Assembly (NCBI GenBank): GCA_905236635.1
Contig: CAJOCJ010000007.1
Coordinates: 1 to 64,000, forward strand
Direction: 5' to 3'
DNA length: 64,000 nucleotides
Origin: an uncultured Bacteroidales bacterium
GTDB taxonomy: Bacteria > Bacteroidota > Bacteroidia > Bacteroidales > F082
Position numbers and translations under genes: made by a program. Below, piece by piece: positions 46,495 through 56,900 of this stretch. The stretch's first letter is position 1. Every line of letters begins with the position of its first letter. Under the pieces are notes generated by a model. It worked only from the letters and a program-made list of their open reading frames with translations, ran no database searches and was not told the DNA's origin.

Positions 46495-47763
46495 ATGATA
46501 AAAAGAGTCTATAAGTTTGGTGGAGCCTCGGTGAAAGACGCCGACGCGGTAAGAAATCTCAAGAATATCATAGAGAAGGAAGACCGTAGCGACCTGATGC
46601 TCGTCATCAGCGCCATGGGTAAGACCACCAACGGCATCGAGAAAGCCCTCAAGGAGTTCCGCGACAACGACGGACATCTCCCCATCGGAGCCTTGAAAGA
46701 CCTCATGGAATATCATGAGAAGATAATGCTCGAGCTCTTCAATGGCGACAGCGAACATCCTGTGTTTGAGGCAGTTACGAATCTTTTCCTGGATTTATAT
46801 CTCAACCTGAAAGAGACAGGCTACGACTACGACTACCAGTACGACCAGACCATCAGCTTCGGCGAGATGCTGTCGACGACGATAATCTCAGCTTATCTGA
46901 ACGACAACGGCATCAAAAACCAGCTTCTTGACGCACGAAATTACATCATCACCGATCATACCTTCCGTGCCGCGAATGTCGACTTCGACGAGAGCCGCTT
47001 GAGAATCGAGAAATTACAGCAGGAGCATGACGGTACGATGTATATCACACAAGGTTTCATCGGCTCGTCGACGAAGCCCGTGGTGACGACAACACTCGGT
47101 CGCGAAGGCTCCGACTACACTGGTGCCATCTTCGCCAACCTATTGGATGCCAAGGAGTTATCAGTATGGAAAGACGTTGACGGAGTGCGTAACGCCGACC
47201 CGAAGCGTTTCCCGACCACGGTGAAGATTCCGCATCTATCCTACTCCGAAGCCACCGAGCTGACGTTTTATGGAGCAAGTGTCTTGCACCCGAAGACCAC
47301 GAAACCGTTGCAAAACAAGAACATCCCGCTGAAGGTGCGCTGTTTCCTCGATGCCTCATTGGAGCCTACAATTGTCGATGGCAGCGACGAGTTCATAAAC
47401 TACGTGCCGTCGTTCATCGTGAAAGACAATCAGACGCTTGTGACAATCCGTCCGCGCGACTACTCGTTCATGAACGAGCAGAACCTCGGCATCCTCTTCG
47501 CTATGCTCAACGAGCTGAACATCCACGCCAACATGATTCAGACCTCCGCCCTCGACCTCTCCATCTGCATCGACGAGAATGAGAAGAAGCTCCAGCAGCT
47601 TATTTCATCACTGGAGCAGTCGTTTATAATTCGCTATAATATTGGTTTACAATTATTTACAATCCGCCATTACCAACCAGGCATCGAAAACGATTTCATC
47701 AAAGGGAAAAAGGTGTTCGTGGAGCAGAGAAGCAGAAGCACGCTGCAGCTTGTAATAAATTAA
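46495..47763 (+). CDS. Aspartate kinase, monofunctional
   Basis: An enzyme of 422 residues that phosphorylates aspartate, the first step to lysine, threonine and methionine. The kinase domain has KFGGASV, VISAMGKTTNG and GREGSDYTGA; a C-terminal ACT region (about 310-422) would carry feedback control. It lacks the homoserine dehydrogenase part. No other gene of the pathway adjoins it. Confidence 0.93.
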   Translation: MIKRVYKFGGASVKDADAVRNLKNIIEKEDRSDLMLVISAMGKTTNGIEKALKEFRDNDGHLPIGALKDLMEYHEKIMLELFNGDSEHPVFEAVTNLFLDLYLNLKETGYDYDYQYDQTISFGEMLSTTIISAYLNDNGIKNQLLDARNYIITDHTFRAANVDFDESRLRIEKLQQEHDGTMYITQGFIGSSTKPVVTTTLGREGSDYTGAIFANLLDAKELSVWKDVDGVRNADPKRFPTTVKIPHLSYSEATELTFYGASVLHPKTTKPLQNKNIPLKVRCFLDASLEPTIVDGSDEFINYVPSFIVKDNQTLVTIRPRDYSFMNEQNLGILFAMLNELNIHANMIQTSALDLSICIDENEKKLQQLISSLEQSFIIRYNIGLQLFTIRHYQPGIENDFIKGKKVFVEQRSRSTLQLVIN

Positions 47764-47812
47764 TTTTTCAAATTTTTAGTTGCTTGATAATGAATATTTT
47801 ATTACTTTTGCA

Positions 47813-47820
47813 AAGTAAAA
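47813..47820 (+). promoter_or_regulatory. Promoter -7 box of the toxin-antitoxin operon
   Basis: TACTTTTGCA on the plus strand, 12 nt before the antitoxin ATG. The short leader carries a strong ribosome site, AAAGGAGAAAA. Confidence 0.6.
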
Positions 47821-47832
47821 GGAGAAAAAAAC

Positions 47833-48033
47833 ATGTCAACAATTACATTAAGTTACGATGCAAGAAACAGCAATGCAAAAAATCTTGTCAACTTTCTCAA
47901 AACACTTGATTTTGTGATAGTTAGCGATAGCGATGGTTATAATGATGAGTTTGTTAAAAAAATTGAAAAAAGTAAAGAGGAAGCAAAAAACGGTAAAGTA
48001 AAAACCATCAAAACCGAAGATTTATGGAAGTGA
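47833..48033 (+). CDS. Antitoxin, YefM-like partner of YoeB
   Basis: A protein of 66 residues placed directly before a YoeB-type toxin and overlapping it by 10 bases. The N-terminal STITLSYDARNSNAKNLVNF should form a DNA-binding dimer that represses the operon; the lysine-rich C-terminal part (IEKSKEEAKNGKVKTIKTED) would wrap the toxin. It is short for the family, so naming rests partly on position. Confidence 0.75.
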   Translation: MSTITLSYDARNSNAKNLVNFLKTLDFVIVSDSDGYNDEFVKKIEKSKEEAKNGKVKTIKTEDLWK

Positions 48034-48284
48034 AATACACCCCGACCGCACTTGAAGACAGGGATTTTTGGAAACGAAGCGGTCAAAAAATTGTTATTGA
48101 AAAGATAACAAACCTGATAATTGACATCTCAGAACACCCAACAACAGGAATTGGAAAACCAGAACAACTGAAACATCGACTTTCCGGATTATGGTCCCGT
48201 AGAATTGATAAAGAAAACAGAATTGTTTACGAAATCCAAGAGGACTGTGTTATAATTCATTCATTGAGAGGACATTATAATTAA
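48024..48284 (+). CDS. YoeB/Txe family mRNA-cleaving toxin
   Basis: A ribosome-dependent mRNA endonuclease of 86 residues. It keeps the family pattern: GIGKPEQLKHRLSGLWSRRI, then ENRIVYEI and the C-terminal SLRGHY with the catalytic histidine. ATG 48024 overlaps the antitoxin end, so the two are coupled. It belongs to an AT-rich stretch (47770-48825) between aspartokinase and pfk that looks acquired. Confidence 0.9.
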   Translation: MEVKYTPTALEDRDFWKRSGQKIVIEKITNLIIDISEHPTTGIGKPEQLKHRLSGLWSRRIDKENRIVYEIQEDCVIIHSLRGHYN

Positions 48285-48297
48285 AATCTTTCTTGCC

Positions 48298-48816
48298 ATG
48301 AAAAAATATGCTATAGTATCGTTATTGTTTTTCTTTTTCAATGTGACGTTGTTTTCTCAAGAGATTAAAATTGATAGCATTTCTTTAGTTTACGAATTTC
48401 CCGACAACTCAATCTTTGAGGATTATACAATCATCTATTCAGAATCAAACGGATTAACTGTCCAAGGAGATTCTAGGATGAAGGATAATCCTTACAAGCT
48501 AAGCTTCCCAAAATACAAAAAGAAGTTTCTTTCTGATATAAATGAATTTTATATTGCAAAAACAACACCAATTATAGAAAAAAAGATCAATAAGAATGAG
48601 GTTTGGGTAACAGACCATGCCTATTTTAGAATAGAATGTTTCTATTATAAAAAAGTATTATCTGAGCGCACACCATTATCACATGAAGTTTACGATTTGA
48701 TTTTTAATAAAAAATATGAAGATTTCGTTGATTTAATAAAGACAATGACTCAAAAATACGATAGAACAATCTACGATACAGATACACTTAGACAAAAATA
48801 TTGGAAAACTTATTAA
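48298..48816 (+). CDS. Unrecognised exported protein
   Basis: I do not recognise this protein of 172 residues. It has a clear signal peptide (MKKYAIVSLLFFFFNVTLFS) and a mature part rich in lysine, tyrosine and acidic residues without cysteine pairs. It starts 13 nt after the toxin stop and shares its AT-rich composition, so it probably arrived with the toxin-antitoxin genes. It is followed by the pfk terminator on the other strand. Confidence 0.6.
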   Translation: MKKYAIVSLLFFFFNVTLFSQEIKIDSISLVYEFPDNSIFEDYTIIYSESNGLTVQGDSRMKDNPYKLSFPKYKKKFLSDINEFYIAKTTPIIEKKINKNEVWVTDHAYFRIECFYYKKVLSERTPLSHEVYDLIFNKKYEDFVDLIKTMTQKYDRTIYDTDTLRQKYWKTY

Positions 48817-48829
48817 ATTTATAAAAAAT

Positions 48830-48851
48830 GGGACGTGGCGTTCCACGTCCC
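48830..48851 (-). terminator. Terminator after pfk; repeat family B copy 3
   Basis: GGGACGTGG (48830-48838) and CCACGTCCC (48843-48851) pair over 9 bp around a 4-nt loop. On the minus strand it is followed by ATTTTTTATAAATTT. It could also end the plus-strand transcript of the unknown exported gene. Confidence 0.7.
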
Positions 48852-48881
48852 TACTCTAAACTCTACACTCTCAACTCTAAA
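48851..48881. repeat. Stutter repeat (family C) after pfk
   Basis: The reverse complement of this 31-bp stretch matches 8820-8850 after upp with a single difference. It joins the pfk stop codon directly to the family B terminator. Confidence 0.7.
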
Positions 48882-50102
48882 CTACTCGGCCCAATTGAGG
48901 ATCTTCCTGAAATCGTATTCCTCCGGTCTTTCCACGTATTTCTTAGCGCCTTCGTAATCGGCTGGGGTGATGTACTGCATGCAGTGGTTGAACACCAGCT
49001 TCGCCTTTTCGCCTTGCATGTTCACAAGACGCGGTTTCACCTTGCCATTCTCATCTTCCACATCCTTCAGATACAACGGGCTGACCTGTCCCTTCGGGTC
49101 GGCGGTAACCATCGCGCCTGTGATGCCCTGATCGAACAGCTTCTTCACGCCGTAGCCGAGGATTGAGCAATATTGCAGGTCGAAAGCACATGGATCGACA
49201 CAGCGGATCTCATAACCCACCTCCACCGGACGGCTCTTGATATTCAGACCTAACATCTTCAATCTCTGTTGCAGCAACATATTGAAAATATGAGCCTTAC
49301 TGACGTTGCCAAGCTCCGGATGGCCGTGCTCGTCGTAAGTGAAGTTCACGCCCGAGTTGTGAATCTCCTCATCTGTCATGAAGTGGAACACTCCTTCTGA
49401 AACGCTCGCCACGCCGTAGTTGATACCCAGCATCTTACGTTTGATCATCGAGCTGATGATGAGCTTCAAAATCTTATCGAATGTCACCTCTGTCTTGTAG
49501 AACATCTCTGGGATGATAATCATCGGGTAATGGCAGGCATAACCCATTCCAAATGCCAGGTGACCTGCCTCACGGCCCATGGCCGACACCACGAACCAGT
49601 TGCCGCTGGTGCGTGCGTCTTCGTAGACGGTCTGCAGGATCTTCACGCCCGCTTCCTTGGCTGAATAATAGCCGAAAGTAGGGCTGCCTTCAGGCAACGG
49701 AAGGTCGTTGTCGATAGTCTTCGGCACGTGGATATTTTGCACATGCACGTTGTTTTTCATCAAGAACTTGGAGATGCGGTTCGCTGTCGAAGCAGTGTCG
49801 TCGCCGCCGATAGTCACAAGCAGGTTGACATCGTTTTTCACGAAGAAATCAACGTTAAACTCCTCGTCTTTCGGTTTGTAACGGCTCATCTGCAGTGCCG
49901 AGCCACCCATCTTCATAATCTGGTCGGCATAAATAAAGTCTATATCGACAGTCCTAGGATTCGGTTTGAACAGGTTTTTATAGCCTTCATGGAGTCCTAT
50001 GACACGAAAACCATCGTTCAAAAATGTCTTAGCAACAGTGGCGACCACCGTGTTGATGCCTGGTGCCGGACCGCCGCCGGCGAGAATTACTATTGATTTC
50101 AT
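48882..50102 (-). CDS. 6-phosphofructokinase, predicted pyrophosphate-dependent
   Basis: A glycolytic enzyme of 406 residues. The active-site motif is GGDD (99-102) and the later motif is VPKTIDND with Lys128. In the family, Asp and Lys at these two positions mark use of pyrophosphate, whereas ATP enzymes have glycines. ILAGGGPAPGIN opens the protein. ATG 50102 is chosen over a GTG two codons before. Its leader contains a full repeat family A element. The reaction would be reversible and save ATP in a fermenter. Confidence 0.88.
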   Translation of the reverse strand: MKSIVILAGGGPAPGINTVVATVAKTFLNDGFRVIGLHEGYKNLFKPNPRTVDIDFIYADQIMKMGGSALQMSRYKPKDEEFNVDFFVKNDVNLLVTIGGDDTASTANRISKFLMKNNVHVQNIHVPKTIDNDLPLPEGSPTFGYYSAKEAGVKILQTVYEDARTSGNWFVVSAMGREAGHLAFGMGYACHYPMIIIPEMFYKTEVTFDKILKLIISSMIKRKMLGINYGVASVSEGVFHFMTDEEIHNSGVNFTYDEHGHPELGNVSKAHIFNMLLQQRLKMLGLNIKSRPVEVGYEIRCVDPCAFDLQYCSILGYGVKKLFDQGITGAMVTADPKGQVSPLYLKDVEDENGKVKPRLVNMQGEKAKLVFNHCMQYITPADYEGAKKYVERPEEYDFRKILNWAE

Positions 50103-50137
50103 ATTCACGAATATTTATTAAACTTTCAATTAAACTT

Positions 50138-50261
50138 GTCATTTCCTTGTCAAGACCTGAGCTTTGCGAAAGCATTCACCTTGGTGAATAAATCCTCCAT
50201 ACCTATATGCTTTCGTTGATAGAGGATTTCTCCACTCCGTTTCACTGCGGTCGAAATGACG
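50138..50261. repeat. Repeat family A element in the pfk leader
   Basis: A degenerate left end (GTCATTTCCTTGTC, 50138) and a well-kept right end (GGATTTCTCCACTCC ... GGTCGAAATGACG, to 50261) enclose a stem-forming middle with GAAAGCAT and ATGCTTTC arms. It lies between the pfk promoter box and start codon. Confidence 0.7.
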
Positions 50262-50265
50262 AATG

Positions 50266-50273
50266 CAAATTTA
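50266..50273 (-). promoter_or_regulatory. Promoter -7 box of pfk
   Basis: The minus strand reads TAAATTTGCA. The predicted leader of about 155 nt to ATG 50102 consists mostly of the family A repeat. Confidence 0.5.
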
Positions 50274-50330
50274 CAAAAATAGTTTTGAAAACAAACAAAA
50301 AATATTCGTTTTTCGTACTGAAATTTTTAT

Positions 50331-50338
50331 TATTTTTG
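50331..50338 (+). promoter_or_regulatory. Promoter -7 box of ruvA-sprA
   Basis: TATTTTTGCA on the plus strand, 30 nt before the ruvA ATG at 50369. Confidence 0.55.
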
Positions 50339-50368
50339 CAAGTTTAAAGATAACAGACAATTTTTGAT

Positions 50369-50953
50369 ATGTATAGTTTCATTTCGGGAACCGTTGTTGA
50401 GAAGAATCCAACTTACGTAGTGCTTGATAATCAAGGGATTGGGTATTTTATCAATATCACCTTGAACACATTCACGGCCATTGGCGAACAGCAGCATGTG
50501 AAGCTCTATGTGCACCTCGCGATACGTGAAGACGCGCATACTCTGTATGGATTTTACACCGAGAGCGAGCGCGAGTTGTTCCTCCAGCTCATCACGGTGT
50601 CGGGAGTGGGATGCAACACCGCCCGCCTCATACTATCATCGATGACGGTGAAAGAAGCGGTTGACGCCATCGCCACCAACAACATCCGGATGATTCAAGG
50701 CGTGAAGGGCATCGGAGCGAAGACAGCACAACGTATCGTCGTCGACCTGCATGACAAGGTGGGCAAGCTCGAGGCGGGCGGTGATGAAATTTCTCCATCA
50801 GGAAACAATACATTGAAAGATGAGGCGTTATCAGCATTAATGGTCTTAGGTTTCAACAAATCAAGTATCGAGAAAGCCCTTGACAAGCTGCTGAAACAGA
50901 TGGAGAACCCGTCGGTGGAGGATCTTATCAAGGAATCGCTAAGGCTTTTGTAA
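50369..50953 (+). CDS. ruvA: Holliday junction DNA helicase subunit RuvA
   Basis: A protein of 194 residues that binds Holliday junctions and loads the RuvB motor. An OB-fold (about 1-62), tandem helix-hairpin-helix motifs (LITVSGVGCNTA and IQGVKGIGAKTAQRI) and the C-terminal RuvB-binding domain (ALSALMVLGFNKSSIEKAL) are in the usual order. sprA starts 10 nt later, a linkage kept across Bacteroidota. Confidence 0.95.
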   Translation: MYSFISGTVVEKNPTYVVLDNQGIGYFINITLNTFTAIGEQQHVKLYVHLAIREDAHTLYGFYTESERELFLQLITVSGVGCNTARLILSSMTVKEAVDAIATNNIRMIQGVKGIGAKTAQRIVVDLHDKVGKLEAGGDEISPSGNNTLKDEALSALMVLGFNKSSIEKALDKLLKQMENPSVEDLIKESLRLL

Positions 50954-50963
50954 AAGTAACGAA

Positions 50964-53900
50964 ATGATTATCAGGAGGTTAATATATATTTTAACTGTTT
51001 TACTGGTCTGTGCGACATATACTGTTCAGGCACAGAGCGGCGACGACCCGTTTGGACAGGGCGAGCAGTCGGGCATCATACTCCATGACCCGGACAACAT
51101 CACCCGCACCATAGAGTACGATCCCCTCACAGGACAATATGTCTTCGTCAGCAAAATCGGCGACTTCGTCTATCGCGAGCCATACACGATGACGCAGGAA
51201 CAGTACTCCGACTACATGCAGAAAAAAGCAGTTAAAGACTACTGGAAAGAACGTCGCGAGTCGTCGATGGGCAACAACAACGGCAACTCTCTGATACCTC
51301 CTATCTTCATCGGTGGCAAGGTCTTCGACAAGATCTTCGGCAGCAACACCATCGACATCAAGCTGCAGGGTTCCGCAGACGTGACATTCGGTCTGAAATA
51401 CCAGCGCCGCCGCGACCCGTCGCTCACAGTGGCACAGCAGCGCACCACCAACTTCGACTTCAACGAGAACATACAGATAAGCGCATCGGCGAAAATTGGT
51501 GAGAAGATCACGTTCAAGATGAGCTACAACACCAAGACGCAGTTCTCATTTGAAAATAAATTCACATTGAAATACGAAGGTGATGAAGACGACATCCTGC
51601 AACTCATCGAGGCAGGTAATGTCAGCATGCCTCTGCAAAGCACCCTGATCACAGGTACCCAGTCGCTTTTCGGCTTTAAGACCAAGCTGAAATTCGGAAA
51701 GACGACAGTCACCGCCATTGTGTCATACCAAGAGAGTGAGACACAAAACATAGCAGTGAGTGGCGGCGCCATGACGCAGGAGTTCGAACTCGAAGCCAGC
51801 GACTATGAGGAAAACCGCCACTTCTTCCTCAGCCAGTATTTCCGTGAAAACTACGAGACGGCACTCTCCACCTTGCCCACCGTGTCATCCGACATCAACA
51901 TCACCAAGATTGAAGTCTGGGTCACCAACACCAACTCAAACTACGAAAACTGTCGTAACATAGTGGCATTCACCGACTTAGGCGAGGGCAAGGAAGAATG
52001 GATATACAACAAGACGAAGGTTCATTCCAACGTATATGCAGGTCAGAAAGCCTTCCCAGACAACAACGCCAACGACCTCGTACAGAGGATGGACACCACG
52101 CAGATACGTAACCTCAACACGGTGACAGCGTATCTTACCGGCGAAGGCTACATCTCGGGTCGTGACTTCGAGAAGATTCAGAAAGCCAGAAAACTTAACG
52201 CCAACGAGTATACCCTGAACCGCAAATTGGGTTTCATCACCTTGAACATCACCCTCAACTCCAACCAGACATTGGCCGTGGCATACCAATATACCGTCAT
52301 CGGACAAGATGGGGTGTTCCAAGTCGGTGAGTTTTCCGATCAAGGCATTCAGGAGCCTAACCTGCTGACAGCAAAGATGTTAAGAAGCACCACCATCAAC
52401 ACCAAGATGCCGATGTGGAACCTTATGATGAAGAACGTCTATAACATCCGTGCTTTCCAGGTGGCTTCTAACAACTTCACGATGAACATCCTTTATCTCG
52501 GCAATGACAATGGCGTCGCCACAGGTTATTTTGCCGACGCTCCTGAATCCATAAGGGAATATTCATTGTTAAACCTCATGGGCATGGACCGCTTGAACAG
52601 TCAGAACAACCCTATTGAGGGCGGTGATGGAATGTTCGACTTTGTCAACGGGGCGGCTACCACCGGCGGTACCATCAACGCGGCGACAGGACGTATCTAT
52701 TTCACTGTGCTGGAGCCTTTTGGCGGGACGATCCGAAAGATCTTCAAGGACAATCCGGAGCTAGCCGAGAAATACGCCTACGATTCACTGTACGCCCTGA
52801 CCAAGGTCATGGCGCAGCAATATACCGAGAAGAACAAATTCCGTTTGGAAGGTCGTTACACCTCCTCTTCCGGCAGCGAGATCAACCTTAACGCGCTCAA
52901 CGTACAGCCAGGGTCCGTGCGTGTCACGGCAGGCGGCATCCCACTAGTGGAAAACGTCGACTATACCGTCGACTACACCCTCGGACGCGTGACGATACTC
53001 AACGAGGCGCTGCTTAACTCGGGTACGACCATCAACGTGTCGCTCGAAAACAACACAGCGATATCGACGATACGGAAGACGTTCCTTGGGGCGCGTGTGG
53101 AGCATGAGATCAACCCGCAATTCATACTCGGAGGAACGATACTCCATCTGAGCGAGCGTGCCTACACCACTAAAGTCAACTACAGCGACGAGCCTATATC
53201 CAACACCATCTACGGCTTTGACGTCAACTACCAGACACAGTCGCAATGGCTCACCGACATGCTTGACAAACTGCCGCTCTACGAGACCAGCACGCCGTCA
53301 AGGATCGTGGCATCAGGAGAGTTCGCTCGTTTCATCCAAGGTATCAACAAAGACTCCGACCAGGCAGGCACCTCATACATCGACGACTTCGAAGGTGCCA
53401 AGTCGACCATCGACATGCATCAATGGAACTTCTGGCGTCTCGCCAGCACGCCTCAAAACCAGAGCAACCTCTTCCCTGAAGCAAGCATGGTGGGTCTCGA
53501 TTATGGCAAAAACCGCGCCAAGTTAGCATGGTACACCATCGACCAGTCGGTGTTCTACGACAGATATGGCAACCTGTTGCCTCCTAACATCACCAACGAC
53601 GAGCTGTCGGACAACCGCGTGCGTCAGGTGCTCCTCACCGAGGTCTATCCTAACAAAGACATACAGGCGGGAACATCGACGAACATGTCGGTGCTCAACC
53701 TCGCATATTACCCGAAAGAACGTGGTCCTTACAACTACGACACGCAACACCTCAACGATGACGGCACCTTCGACAACCCAGAAGACCGTTGGGGCGGTAT
53801 CATGCGTGCCATCGAGTCATCTGACTTCAACTCCACCAACGTGGAATATATCGAGTTCTGGATGATGGACCCATTCTATGACGGTCAAGACCAGACCAAC

Positions 53901-56900
53901 GTAGGTCAGCTGTATTTCAACCTCGGTGACGTCTCGGAAGACATCCTCCGTGATGGACGTAAAGCCTATGAGCATGGCTTGCCTACCACTGCCGTCGTCG
54001 AGAACGTCGACACCACAGTATGGGGACGTGTGCCGTCGCTACAGGCTCTCGTCGACGCCTTCAACACCGACCCCGACTCACGTCAGTATCAGGATATCGG
54101 CTATGATGGTTTGAACAGCACCGACGAAAGTGACTTCTTCAGCACCTACCTTGAGAATTTAAGAAACAAGGTCAATGACGATGCTTATAACTTAGCAGCT
54201 GCCGACCCTTCATCCGACGACTATCACTATTTCCGTGGCAGCGACTACGACAGTAACCCTGTGTTTTCAAGCATCCTCGAACGTTATAAGAGATATAACG
54301 GCAACGAAGGCAACTCGCCGTCAGAGACACAGTATAACGAAGATTATACCACCAACAACAGCACGCTTCCAGACCAGGAAGACATCAACAACGACAACAC
54401 CTTGAGCGAGTCGGAGAACTACTATCAGTACGTCATCGAACTTGACCCGACCAAGATGCAGACCTCGGGACAGAACTTCATCTCTGACATCCGCGAGGCG
54501 GTGGTACAGGTAGCCAACGGCACGACAAAACGTGTGAAATGGTACCAGTTCCGCATCCCTGTGCGCGAGCCAAGCCGTGTGGTGGGTAACATCGAGGGAT
54601 TCAACTCTATCCGTTTTATGAGGATGTTCCTCAAAGGCTTTAAAGACGATATCGTGCTTCGTTTCGCCACCCTCGACCTCGTGAGAGGCGAATGGCGTAC
54701 ATATACCAACGCCATCCAGGCTCCAGGCGAATACCAGCCAGGCGACCAGACCAACCATACGGTGTTTGAGATGTCGGCTGTCAACGTGGAAGAAAACAGC
54801 GGCCGTTATCCAGTGCCTTACTGCATCCCTCCAGGCATAGAGCAGGAGGTATATACTGGTGCCACCTCAACGGTGCGTCAGAACGAGCAGGCACTGCAGC
54901 TCACAGTGAAGAACCTCGTCGACGGCGACGCACGAGGAGTGTATAAGACAACGGAGTTTGACTTCCGATTCTATAAACATCTGAAGATGTTCGTACACGC
55001 CGAGAGCCTGTACGAAAGCAGCCCAGTACAAGACAACGAAGTCACCGCCTTCATCCGCTTCGGCTCCGACCTCACCGACAATTACTACGAATACGAGGTG
55101 CCGTTGAAGATCACTCCATGGGGCACGTCAATAACCGACGAATATGGCATCTGGCCTGAATCGAACAACTTCTACATCGATTTCGATAAGGTTGTGGAGG
55201 TGAAATCGAACCGTAACACCGCCATCGCCAACGGCAACACCGAGGTGCGCCCTAACAGACTCTACACCGAGAGCGACGGCAAGAACACCATCAAGGTGCT
55301 CGGTAACCCGACCATCAGCGAGGTGCGTTCCATGATGATAGGTGTCAGAAACCCGAAAGTCGAAGGCGAGGTGCCGCAAGACAAGAGCGTGATAGTGTGG
55401 GTCAACGAGTTACGAATGACCGACCTCAGCAGCAGCGGAGGCTACGCCGCCACAGGACGTGTGGAAGCCTACCTCGCAGACCTCGGCCGCGTGGCAGTGG
55501 CAGGATCATATAAGTCGGCAGGCTATGGCTCGCTTGAGACCAAGATCACCGACAACGACATGCGTGCCAACAGATACTACAGCGTATCGACCGACCTCGA
55601 CCTCGGTAAGTTTATGGCACCACAGAAGACCGGCATTACAGTGCCAGTGCACTTCGACCATAACAACACCACCATCACACCGGAATACAACCCTCTCGAC
55701 CCTGACGTGAAGCTGAAACGTTCGCTGCAAGACCTTGACCAAAGAGGCAAAGACTCCTTGAACGCATTAGCGAGAGACGTGACGCGGCAGACCAACTTCA
55801 ACGTCACCAATGTGCATAAAAACCGTGTGGGACAAAAGAAACCGCATTTCTGGGATGTGGAGAACCTCAACGCGTCGTATGCATATACCAACCAAGAGCA
55901 GACGACACCTGACATAGAATACAACCGACAGAAGTCGCATCGTGGCGGAATAGGCTATTCCTATACCACGGGCGCCAAGCCATGGACACCGTTCGCACAG
56001 AAGAAATGGGCGGCATCGCCATATATGGCACTCCTCAAGGACTTCAACCTTTATTATCTGCCAAAGAGCTTCTCGTTTAACACCGAGATGTACCGACAGG
56101 TTCAGACACAGAAGATGCGTAACAAGTCATCAGGCTTGATAATACTTAAGGAAACGACTGCCAAGAGTTGGGACTGGACACGTAACTACGACTTCCGTTA
56201 CGACATCACGAAGAACCTCAACTTCACTTACACGGCACAGTCACAGGCTTACATCTACGAGCCTGCAGGAAATCCCGAACGTGACAGCGACGCATGGAAG
56301 GCAAACAGAGACACTGTACGCAATGAGCTCATGCGCTTCGGTTCAATCTCACGATACAACCAGTCGGTGAAGCTGAACTACACCATACCTATTAATAAAC
56401 TGCCGTTCTGCGACTGGCTTGGCTCGACAGTAAGCTATACTGGCAACTACCGCTGGATCGGCAACTCACGTTATACCCAGGCACGCCTCGGTAACACCAT
56501 CGAAAACGACAAAACCATACAGTTTACCGCCTCTGCCGACATTACAAAGCTGTACAACAGGTCAGAATATCTGAAGGAACTATTCACGCCAAAACGTACC
56601 GCTCCAAACAAAGGCAAACAGGGTTCAGGCATGTCGCTCGAAAACCCCAAAGATAATAACGACACTATCAAGAAAAACAAAAAGGACGGACCTAAGTTCG
56701 GCAAGGTCATCATCGATAACACCTTACGCATACTTTGTAGTGTCAAGAAAGTATCGTTCACCTATAACAAGACCACAGGCGTCGGATTGCCAGGTTTCAT
56801 GACAGAGCCTAATATGTTCGGTTTGGACCATGCAGGGGCACCAGGCTGGGGTTTCGTAGTGGGACAAAAGAACAACGTGCTCAACAACGCCATCAACAAA

